A DNA stretch of 10,029 nucleotides from Gammaproteobacteria bacterium. GTDB lineage: Bacteria; Pseudomonadota; Gammaproteobacteria; Pseudomonadales; Azotimanducaceae. The notes under the pieces are model-generated. The model did not search any database and was not told the origin of the DNA. It saw only the letters and a program-made list of their open reading frames with translations. Location: positions 1-10,029 of the forward strand of contig QIDL01000444.1 of assembly GCA_003228415.1 (NCBI GenBank), written 5' to 3'. A program made the position numbers and the translations under genes. Below are positions 1-7,066 of the stretch, piece after piece (within the stretch, counting starts at the first letter, position 1; each line of letters begins with the position of its first letter).

Positions 1-65
<65 letters not shown>

Positions 66-96
66 GGCCTTCCCACATCGTTTCCCACTTAACTGT

Positions 97-137
<41 letters not shown>

Positions 138-456
138 CGACGACGGACGTTAGCACCCGCCGTCTGTCTCCCTTGATTGCACTCATCGGTATTCGGAGTT
201 TGCATGGGGTTGGTAAGTCGGGATGACCCCCTAGCCCAAACAGTGCTCTACCCCCGATGGTGAGACAAGAGGCACTACCTAAATAGTTTTCGAGGAGAAC
301 CAGCTATCTCCGGGCTTGATTAGCCTTTCACTCCGAGCCACAGGTCATCCCCTAATTTTTCAACATTAGTGGGTTCGGTCCTCCAGTTGATGTTACTCAA
401 CCTTCAACCTGCCCATGGCTAGATCGCCCGGTTTCGGGTCTACTCATACCGACTTT

Positions 457-491
457 CCTTATCCGAAGACAAGGCCCCGCCTGAGGCGGGG
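457..491 (-). repeat. Tandem hairpin expansion within 23S domain II
   Basis: Two adjacent perfect or near-perfect hairpins lie inside 23S. One (457-474) has a 7-bp stem containing one G-U pair, closed by a C(UUCG)G tetraloop in the RNA. The other (475-491) has a 7-bp all-G/C stem with a 3-nt loop. They sit between the conserved GAAACCGAGTCTTAA and TAGACCCGAAACCGGG blocks. There E. coli, as I recall it, has about 22 nt and this sequence has about 57. The surroundings are normal 23S, so this is an expansion segment or a small intervening sequence and not damage. Whether it is excised from the RNA cannot be read from DNA. Confidence 0.8.
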
Positions 492-665
492 GCGCCCTAT
501 TAAGACTCGGTTTCCCTACGGCTCCCCTAAACGGTTAACCTTGCCAGTAAAAGTAACTCGCTGACCCATTATACAAAAGGTACGCAGTCACCGGCTGTCG
601 CGAACGACTCCGGCTCCCACTGCTTGTATGCATCTGGTTTCAGGTTCTATTTCACTCCCCTCACA

Positions 666-699
<34 letters not shown>

Positions 700-749
700 T
701 CACTATCGGTCAGCTGAGAGTATTTAGCCTTGGAGGATGGTCCCCCCTC

Positions 750-767
750 GTTTTCCAAAAGGAAAAC
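750..767 (-). repeat. Hairpin expansion within 23S domain I
   Basis: A perfect 7-bp inverted repeat (GTTTTCC / GGAAAAC, 4-nt loop) lies between the conserved GTCTGAA and GGGGGGACCATCC blocks of 23S. E. coli, as I recall it, has only about three nucleotides there, so roughly 19 nt are extra. The A/U-rich stem lengthens an existing surface helix. Confidence 0.75.
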
Positions 768-1273
768 AGTTCAGACAAGGTTTCACGTGCCCCGTCCTAC
801 TCGATTTCACGTCAATACCGTTTTCGTCTACGGGGCTATCACCCTGTATCGCGTGACTTTCCAGACACTTTGACTAACGGTAAAGATGCTTAAGGGCTAG
901 TCCCCGTTCGCTCGTCGCTACTGAGGGAATCTCGGTTGATTTCTTTTCCTCCGGGTACTTAGATATTTCAGTTCCCCGGGTTCGCTTCTAACACCCTATG
1001 TATTCAGGTGCTGATACCACCTCCCAATAAAGGGAGAGCGGTGGGTTTCCCCATTCGGAAATCCCCGGATCAAAGTCTGTTTGCTGACTCCCCGAGGCTT
1101 ATCGCAAGCTACAACGTCCTTCATCGCCTTCAGCTGCCTAGGCATCCACCAGATGCACTTAAATGCTTGACCATATAACCCAATCTGCCCTCTCCTCTTT
1201 TGCAAAGAGATTTACATAAGCTGACTGGTTACAGTCGTAACAAAATTGCCAGAAAGAACTCATGATCCGAAAA

Positions 1274-1296
1274 GAAGACCGAACTAATTCGTCTTC
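1274..1296 (-). other. Hairpin in spacer upstream of 23S
   Basis: GAAGAC (1274-1279) pairs with GTCTTC (1291-1296), and GAA/TTC continues inward past a one-base bulge, leaving a 4-nt loop. It lies about 100 nt before the mature 23S 5' end. A structural or processing role in the precursor is inferred. Confidence 0.5.
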
Positions 1297-1463
1297 GCTC
1301 GTCACCTGAGTTTTTCCAAGACGCATCTTGAATCAATAAAATACTGCTGACTGCGGGTTGCAGCCAACAGTTACCCGCGTTGTTAATTCGACTGAAAATC
1401 TTATCGCCTGAAAACAGACCACAAGAGATCCAGGAATAACAATGCGGCTACATATCTCTGAAT

Positions 1464-1474
1464 TTTTAAAGAGC
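1464..1474 (-). promoter_or_regulatory. boxA-like antitermination signal in the spacer
   Basis: The minus strand reads GCTCTTTAAAA. This matches the first eight bases of the rrn boxA core GCTCTTTAACA, which is also present in the 16S leader of this operon. In enterobacterial rrn operons a second boxA lies between the spacer tRNA and 23S and reloads the NusB/NusE antitermination complex. Its position about 290 nt before 23S is longer than I recall for E. coli but fits this long spacer. Confidence 0.75.
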
Positions 1475-1609
1475 CCGGTAACTCACTCAGCAAGTTTCCC
1501 TGCTTGGCAAGTGACCTTGGAGATCGCTTCGCAACCTCCGTGACCAGCCGATAGACCACCGACCAACCACTGTTAGAGTTCCACCTGGCCCGAGGCCAAG
1601 CGCGAAAAA

Positions 1610-1663
1610 CCAACATCTGATGCTCCGATTCTTTCTCTACACAAAAAGAGCATTAGATGCTGG
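1610..1663 (-). other. Long hairpin in the tRNA-Ala/23S spacer
   Basis: CATCTGATGCTC (1614-1625) and GAGCATTAGATG (1648-1659) are complementary at 11 of 12 positions, and three further pairs follow beyond one mismatch. The stem is about 16 bp with two mismatches around a 22-nt loop. No T-run follows, so it is unlikely to be a terminator. It lies between tRNA-Ala and boxA and is a plausible RNase III or tRNA-release site, which is inference. Confidence 0.6.
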
Positions 1664-1713
1664 CTCTACTGACTGCCGATCCCGAACAAGTGACCAACCA
1701 CCCTTCCTTCTCC

Positions 1714-1733
1714 ACTAGAAAGTCTATTAGAAA
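1714..1733 (-). repeat. Dimeric CTAGAAAG-type motif, spacer copy
   Basis: Plus strand ACTAGAAAGTCTATTAGAAA, two imperfect copies of an ACTAGAAAGT-like unit, ends 6 nt from the CCA end of tRNA-Ala. It matches the leader copy (3891-3911) except for one inserted base and one substitution, and the flanking pyrimidine-rich sequence is also similar. The function is unknown. Confidence 0.6.
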
Positions 1734-1739
1734 AAGAGT

Positions 1740-1815
1740 TGGTGGAGCCGAGGAGGATCGAACTCCTGACCTCCTGCGTGCAAGGCAGGCGCTCTCCCAG
1801 CTGAGCTACGGCCCC
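1740..1815 (-). tRNA. tRNA-Ala (UGC)
   Basis: The gene is 76 nt including an encoded CCA end. Reading on the minus strand it starts GGGGCCGTAGCTCAGCTGG. The anticodon TGC is at 1780-1782 inside the loop CTTGCAC. The 7-bp acceptor stem contains the G3-U70 wobble that marks alanine tRNAs, and the T arm GGAGTTCGATCCTCC is intact. It sits between tRNA-Ile and 23S, the usual order in gammaproteobacterial rrn spacers, and is released from the rRNA precursor. Confidence 0.98.
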
Positions 1816-1818
1816 CGA

Positions 1819-1852
1819 GGTACTCGCTACGCGGGGTACTCGCTACGCGAGT
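1819..1852 (-). repeat. Direct repeat and hairpin between the two tRNAs
   Basis: A 15-bp sequence (GGTACTCGCTACGCG) occurs twice, at 1819-1833 and 1835-1849. The second copy extends into a perfect 6-bp hairpin, ACTCGC/GCGAGT with a 3-nt loop (1838-1852). A further hairpin, GCAGTT/AACTGC, lies at 1859-1877. The repeat probably arose by local duplication, and the hairpins may help separate the two tRNAs during processing. Confidence 0.7.
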
Positions 1853-1904
1853 CCCTTGGCAGTTACTCCGCAACTGCGGTCACTCACGAGCCGTGCATCA
1901 CTAA

Positions 1905-1981
<77 letters not shown>

Positions 1982-2002
1982 TGTTCGGATGTCTCTAACT
2001 AG

Positions 2003-2025
2003 ATACTGAACGAACCATTCGTGTG
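2003..2025 (-). other. Pre-16S processing helix, 3' arm
   Basis: This 23-nt stretch, between tRNA-Ile and 16S, is complementary to 4005-4027 in the 16S leader at 21 of 23 positions. After one further mismatch the pairing continues through about six more bases, including one G-U. The two arms enclose the whole 16S gene. This is the arrangement of the RNase III helix in pre-16S of E. coli, and cleavage by RNase III is inferred from that family knowledge. Confidence 0.85.
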
Positions 2026-2137
2026 AGCGCTTTACCTGCAGAATCAGTCCGAAAACTAAAACTGCGGGTGCGTAACTCATCGTGAGTTGGACCGATCTTG
2101 GACAGTCGCTTAGCGACCGACCTCAGGTCATAAGGTT

Positions 2138-3695
<1,558 letters not shown>

Positions 3696-3888
3696 AATGA
3701 AGAATCTTCTCTCTATAACTTTATATCTCTATGCCGCTACAGGAGAAGAGGCTGCGGAAATTTCTCATCCCGACCGTGAACGGTCGAGGTTCGAATACTG
3801 CTTCCACTGCCATGGAATTATCAATGTCTCACTCAATGAATTACGTGCTTCTATTTTCCTTCCAGCACGCTCGGGATCCTTCTACTTC

Positions 3889-3912
3889 CTACTAGAAAGT
3901 TCTACTAGAAAG
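3889..3912 (-). repeat. Tandem CTACTAGAAAG repeat in the 16S leader
   Basis: The 11-mer CTACTAGAAAG occurs twice with a 13-bp period (3889-3899 and 3902-3912, plus-strand sense). A near-identical dimer is found in the tRNA-Ala/23S spacer at 1714-1733. In RNA each unit can form a small TTCT/AGAA stem. The role is unknown; a processing or assembly-factor site is possible. Confidence 0.65.
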
Positions 3913-4000
3913 AGAAAGCCCAAGGCACCGTATCGGAAATAGGGCTCGTAGATCATGGTCATCACGCTTGATAAACGTGAATCCACCAATGAATTACAAG

Positions 4001-4008
4001 CACCCACA
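4001..4008 (-). promoter_or_regulatory. boxC-like element
   Basis: The minus strand reads TGTGGGTG, matching the boxC consensus (TGTGTGGG type) of rrn leaders. It lies 25 nt after boxA, as in E. coli, and overlaps the inner end of the pre-16S helix arm. Confidence 0.5.
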
Positions 4009-4027
4009 CGAATGGCTTGTTCAGTAT
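4005..4027 (-). other. Pre-16S processing helix, 5' arm
   Basis: This is the partner of 2003-2025 (21 of 23 bases complementary) on the other side of 16S. It begins 6 nt after boxA in the RNA. In E. coli RNase III cuts the corresponding helix to release pre-16S, and the same role is inferred here. Confidence 0.85.
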
Positions 4028-4033
4028 TTTGAA

Positions 4034-4044
4034 TGTTAAAGAGC
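4034..4044 (-). promoter_or_regulatory. boxA antitermination signal, 16S leader
   Basis: The minus strand reads GCTCTTTAACA, identical to the core of the E. coli rrn boxA. It is the NusB/NusE (S10) binding site that prevents Rho-dependent termination in untranslated rRNA operons. A small boxB-like hairpin, GGCT/AGCC with a 3-nt loop (4053-4063), precedes it by 8 nt. Confidence 0.9.
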
Positions 4045-4081
4045 GGCCATGAGGCTTCTAGCCCCTAGGCAAGGGGTGCGT

Positions 4082-4109
4082 ATTATACGCAGGCGCTTTT
4101 GCCTGGCAA
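4082..4109 (-). promoter_or_regulatory. rrn P1-type promoter with UP element
   Basis: On the minus strand a -35 TTGCCA (4104-4109) is followed by a 16-bp spacer and a perfect -10 TATAAT (4082-4087). The 16-bp spacing is that of E. coli rrn P1 promoters. The discriminator after the -10 is G/C-rich (ACGCACCCC), the type associated with ppGpp/DksA control and growth-rate regulation. An A/T-rich stretch just upstream of the -35 (about 4112-4136) resembles an UP element. Transcription should start near 4070-4077. I did not find clear Fis sites. Confidence 0.85.
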
Positions 4110-4162
4110 GCAGCTTTGAATATTATTTTCAAAACACGTCGAAACCCACACCAGCTCTGGCT

Positions 4163-5440
4163 TCAGGGGCAGTTTTTGACTACCAGATGCCAGTTTTTCT
4201 TGCCCCGGCACAGCAAATAGTACTTTTTGAAAAGCGCATCCGAAAAGTCGAGTTCCGCTTCGATGTCGCTCACCACCACGCCGTTGATTCGAATGCCATT
4301 GCCGGCCACCAGCTTGCGTGCCTGACCCCGCGACGGGGCGAGACCCGAGTCCGCAATCAGCGCCAGCAGACCGACTCTGTCCTGATCAACGGTGCTCGAA
4401 TCCATACCATCGAGCTTGAGCTGAGCCAGATCCTGTTCGGTCAGGGAATCTATGCTGCCATTGAAAAGCGCGTCGCTGATTCGTCGTGCTGATTCAAGCG
4501 CCCCTTCTCCATGCAGCAGCCGGGTTACCTCGCTGGCGAGAGATTTCTGCGCCGCCCTTTCTTGCGGCGCCCCCCTGAGTTGTTCCACCACTGCCGTAAT
4601 ATCATCGAGCGGCAGAAAGGTGAAGATCTTCAGAAAATGGGCGACGTCCGCATCGGCGGTGTTGAGCCAGAACTGATAGAACGAGTAGGGGGAGGTTTTC
4701 TCCGGATCGAGCCAGATCGCACCGCCCGCGGTCTTTCCGAATTTGGTGCCATCGGCCTTCGTCACCAGGGGCAGGGTCAATGCGAAGGCTTCCTGCCCCA
4801 GCTTACGCCGCACCAGATCCATGCCGGAGACTATATTGCCCCACTGATCGCTGCCGCCGATCTGCACGGTACAATGGTGTCGGTCCGCCAACTCCGCGTA
4901 ATCCATTCCCTGAAGCAGCATGTAGCTGAATTCCGTGTACGAGATGCCTTCACCCTCCCGGTCGAGGCGGCTCTTCACGGATTCACGCTGAATCATGGCA
5001 TTTACGGAAAAATACTTGCCTATATCCCTCAGAAAGGAGACGACATCGAGATTCTCAGTCCAATCGAGATTGTTCTCGATGATCGCAGCGTTATTTCCCT
5101 CAAAACTGACCAGCCCTTCCACCTGACGCCGTATCCGCTCTACCCAGCCGGCAACGACACCCATGGGATTCAGCGATCGCTCGTCGTTCCGAAAAGACGG
5201 ATCACCGATCAGGCCGGTTGCGCCGCCAAGCAACAGGATCGGACGATGGCCATGATTCTGGAAACGCTTAAGCGTCAGCAACGGCACCAGATTGCCTATG
5301 TGGAGACTGTCGGCAGTGGGATCGAATCCGCAATAGACCGTACGGGAACCGGACGCGAGATGGGCGTCCAGCGCTGCCTCGTCGGACACCTGGGCAATGA
5401 GCCCTCTTCCCCGTAACTCCTCGAGCAACGCATCAGCCAA
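4163..5440 (-). CDS. tyrS: Tyrosyl-tRNA synthetase
   Basis: This enzyme joins tyrosine to tRNA-Tyr using ATP in the cytoplasm. The Rossmann catalytic domain begins with YCGFDPTADSLHIGNL, with the HIGH motif as HIGN at residues 47-50. The tyrosine-pocket stretches FSYMLLQGMDY (171-181) and QIGGSDQWGNI (193-203) follow. The KMSKS equivalent is KFGKT (233-237), the same form as in E. coli. The C-terminal S4 RNA-binding domain covers roughly residues 360-420. I chose the TTG start at 5438-5440, which gives 425 aa against 424 in E. coli, with an N-terminus (MADALLEELRGRGLIAQ) aligned to the E. coli one. AGGGG lies 9 nt upstream (5450-5454). An in-frame ATG at 5522-5524 would add 28 residues without homology and would place the likely promoter inside the gene. 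The stop is about 53 bp from the rrn -35 box, and both are transcribed in the same direction. Confidence 0.97.
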   Translation of the reverse strand: MADALLEELRGRGLIAQVSDEAALDAHLASGSRTVYCGFDPTADSLHIGNLVPLLTLKRFQNHGHRPILLLGGATGLIGDPSFRNDERSLNPMGVVAGWVERIRRQVEGLVSFEGNNAAIIENNLDWTENLDVVSFLRDIGKYFSVNAMIQRESVKSRLDREGEGISYTEFSYMLLQGMDYAELADRHHCTVQIGGSDQWGNIVSGMDLVRRKLGQEAFALTLPLVTKADGTKFGKTAGGAIWLDPEKTSPYSFYQFWLNTADADVAHFLKIFTFLPLDDITAVVEQLRGAPQERAAQKSLASEVTRLLHGEGALESARRISDALFNGSIDSLTEQDLAQLKLDGMDSSTVDQDRVGLLALIADSGLAPSRGQARKLVAGNGIRINGVVVSDIEAELDFSDALFKKYYLLCRGKKNWHLVVKNCP

Positions 5441-5469
5441 TTGACATAACCCCTGGTGTGGCGACGGGC

Positions 5470-5497
5470 ACCATATCAAAACGGCCTCGACACTCAA
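5470..5497 (-). promoter_or_regulatory. Likely tyrS promoter
   Basis: On the minus strand, TTGAGT (5492-5497), a 16-bp spacer and TATGGT (5470-5475) fit a sigma-70-type promoter. They would start transcription about 23 nt before the TTG codon. Moderate match, not proven. Confidence 0.5.
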
Positions 5498-5542
5498 GCA
5501 CATAAATGATGTGTGCTGTACCACATCTGCTACCGCCCAGGG

Positions 5543-5570
5543 TTTTCATCGCCGAGCAAATCCCTATACT
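5543..5570 (+). promoter_or_regulatory. Likely promoter of the M23-anmK operon
   Basis: A good -10 TATACT (5565-5570) lies 16 bp after a weak -35 TTTTCA (5543-5548). It would give a 5' untranslated region of about 135 nt. An A/T-rich inverted repeat (CGTTTT/AAAACG, 5581-5603) falls at the start of that region. The divergent tyrS promoter lies about 50 bp away. Confidence 0.45.
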
Positions 5571-5677
5571 AGTCTGGCGGCGTTTTGGTTTTTCAAAAAA
5601 ACGGTGTAAACGCAGGATTTAGAAGCACTTTTTACCAGAATCTTGTCGACGGAGCGCCACGGGCAGGTATTCGACGG

Positions 5678-5716
5678 ATGCAGCGTTTTATAAAGGGATA
5701 TAAAAACACATCGTGA
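5678..5716 (+). CDS. Possible 12-codon upstream reading frame overlapping the M23 start
   Basis: The ATG at 5678 opens a short frame, MQRFIKGYKNTS. Its TGA stop (5714-5716) overlaps the GTG start of the M23 gene in a GTGA junction. Such 4-base overlaps often mean translational coupling. The M23 start has only a distant Shine-Dalgarno-like AAGGGA (5693-5698, 14 nt away), which makes coupling attractive. The frame's own ribosome site is poor, and a 12-codon frame can easily arise by chance. Confidence 0.25.
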   Translation: MQRFIKGYKNTS

Positions 5717-7056
5717 AGTTCCCCACAGCACATCTCGTTCTGGTCAGCGTATTCTGCCTTGGCCTCGCCTCCTTTGTCGTTGCAAAGTTCTCGGAGGAAG
5801 ACGAAGCAGACCGTTTCACGACCGAATCGGTGTTGCTGGCGATGCCGAAGCCGCTCCCCGCCGAACAAGCCCTCGGAACAACTGACGGCACCTACACCGA
5901 AAACGATCTCATCGGCCCGGGGCCGATTACCAGCCCCGAGCCCGTCCAGACTCTCGTGCAAAAGGTCGCCGAAGTACAGCCAGGGGACAACCTGGCCAAC
6001 ATCTTTCGCCATCAAGGAATCGCGGCTCGCGAACTGGCTTTGCTGCTCGAGAGCAAACCGCTGGGAGCCAGGTTGAAGCGCATCTTTCCCGGTCACAACT
6101 TCGTTTTTACGCTGAACGAAAACCACCAGCTCATCAAGCTCACCTACTCTCCCGGCCCTCTTGAAACACTCGCCTTCGAAAGAACAGGAAATGAATTCAT
6201 TGGCCGAGAAGTACTCCTCGAGCCAGAAGTCACAACGGCTTACAGACACGCTACCATCGACCACAGTCTGTTCATCGCCAGCCAACGGGCTGGCCTCGAT
6301 GATGCGCTGACCATGCGCCTCGCTCAGATTTTCCAGTGGGATATCGATTTCGTTCTCGACATCCGCAAGGGCGACGAATTCTACCTGCTGTTCGAGGAGC
6401 AGTATCTCGGGGACGAATTTATCGGCTACGGCGACATTATTGCCGCCGAGTTCATCAACCAGGACGACAGCTATCAGGCGGTGCGCTATTCCGACAAGAA
6501 CGGAGGCCCCGGCTACTTCAATCCCGAAGGCAAAAACATGCGCAAAGCGTTCCTGCGAGCGCCGGTAGAGTTCTCCAGGATCAGCTCGAATTTCAATCTG
6601 CGTCGCAAACACCCTCTATACAAGCGCACGATGCCCCACCGGGGCATCGACTACGCGGCGCCATCCGGAACACCGATTCTTGCGTCCGGAGACGGAAGGA
6701 TCCAGAGCGCTTCCAGAAACAGTGCCAATGGTAACTTCGTGGTCCTGCAGCATGGCGAGCAATTTGTTACCAAGTACCTGCACCTGTCGAAATTCGCGCG
6801 CGGGGTTCGCAAGGGCAGCCGGGTAGTACAAGGTCAGACAATCGGTTACGTTGGCTCAACCGGCTTGGCGACCGGCCCACATCTGCACTACGAATTTCTC
6901 GTGAATGGCGTACACAGAAATCCGCGAACGGTAAAACTACCGGACGCAGAGCCCGTATTGGGTCAGGAACTGAAACAATTCGCCGCTGCGACCACCTCCT
7001 ATTTCACGTTGCTGGAAAACTACAAGCAACAGATTCAGCTCGCCTCCGCACGATGA
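5713..7056 (+). CDS. M23 peptidoglycan endopeptidase, MepM/OapA type
   Basis: This is a 447-aa envelope zinc peptidase expected to cut peptide cross-links in peptidoglycan, opening the mesh during growth. A hydrophobic anchor or signal (about residues 8-24) puts the protein in the periplasm. A proline-rich linker leads to a LysM/OapA-like binding domain (about 82-150, with VQPGDNLANIFRHQGI), then a middle domain (about 165-265) like that of MepM and Csd3. The C-terminal M23 domain (about 285-405) has zinc ligands H309 and D313 (HRGIDYAAP) and H392 (HLHYEF), and catalytic histidines H357 and H390, so it looks active. The length is close to E. coli MepM (about 440 aa). GTG at 5713 is the only reasonable start, since an in-frame stop lies at 5701-5703. 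anmK follows after 10 bp, so the two are probably one operon. Substrate preference (D,D- versus other cross-links) is inferred from the family. Confidence 0.93.
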   Translation: MKFPTAHLVLVSVFCLGLASFVVAKFSEEDEADRFTTESVLLAMPKPLPAEQALGTTDGTYTENDLIGPGPITSPEPVQTLVQKVAEVQPGDNLANIFRHQGIAARELALLLESKPLGARLKRIFPGHNFVFTLNENHQLIKLTYSPGPLETLAFERTGNEFIGREVLLEPEVTTAYRHATIDHSLFIASQRAGLDDALTMRLAQIFQWDIDFVLDIRKGDEFYLLFEEQYLGDEFIGYGDIIAAEFINQDDSYQAVRYSDKNGGPGYFNPEGKNMRKAFLRAPVEFSRISSNFNLRRKHPLYKRTMPHRGIDYAAPSGTPILASGDGRIQSASRNSANGNFVVLQHGEQFVTKYLHLSKFARGVRKGSRVVQGQTIGYVGSTGLATGPHLHYEFLVNGVHRNPRTVKLPDAEPVLGQELKQFAAATTSYFTLLENYKQQIQLASAR

Positions 7057-7066
7057 AGCAGGCCCG

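Larger units (their letters stand above)
1173..1739 (-). other. Spacer between tRNA-Ala and 23S rRNA (transcribed)
   Basis: This gene-free stretch of 567 nt is transcribed as part of the pre-rRNA. It holds a boxA-like antitermination signal (1464-1474), a long hairpin (1610-1663), a smaller hairpin near the 23S end (1274-1296) and a dimeric motif next to tRNA-Ala (1714-1733) that is shared with the 16S leader. There are also short repeats: the 10-mer GACCAACCAC occurs at 1561-1570 and 1692-1701, and CAAGTGACC occurs near 1508 and near 1688. The 5' arm of the pre-23S processing helix should lie in the part closest to 23S, but its partner is downstream of 23S and outside the window. I see no protein-coding gene here. 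Confidence 0.9.
3696..4075 (-). other. 16S rRNA leader (transcribed)
   Basis: This gene-free region runs between the predicted rrn start site (about 4070-4077) and mature 16S. From 5' to 3' on the RNA it has a boxB-like hairpin, boxA, the 5' arm of the pre-16S helix with an overlapping boxC-like TGTGGGTG, a first GTAATTCATT block (reverse complement in 3988-3997), a dimeric repeat (3889-3912), a hairpin CGTGCT/AGCACG (3844-3869), a second block CACGTAATTCATT (3835-3847) and a hairpin CGACCG/CGGTCG with a 4-nt loop (3771-3786). CACGTAATTCATT also occurs in the E. coli leader as I remember it. At about 380 nt it is longer than the E. coli P2-to-16S leader. No convincing second promoter or protein gene is seen. 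Confidence 0.85.

Noticed and set aside
1610..1663. Spacer hairpin as an intrinsic terminator
   Set aside because: No T-run follows in the transcribed direction, and the operon must continue into 23S.
1819..1877. Short repeats between the tRNAs as a possible CRISPR or attachment site
   Set aside because: There are only two copies, one base apart with no spacers, no integrase nearby, and both tRNAs are intact and uninterrupted.
4511..5416. Open frame of about 300 codons on the plus strand opposite tyrS
   Set aside because: It is the complement of a well-recognised tyrS gene, has no family resemblance and no ribosome site; it reflects codon bias in the real gene.
5632..6612. Open frame of about 326 codons on the minus strand opposite the M23 gene
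   Set aside because: It lies antisense to a clear M23 peptidase with intact catalytic residues and reads like a complement artefact.
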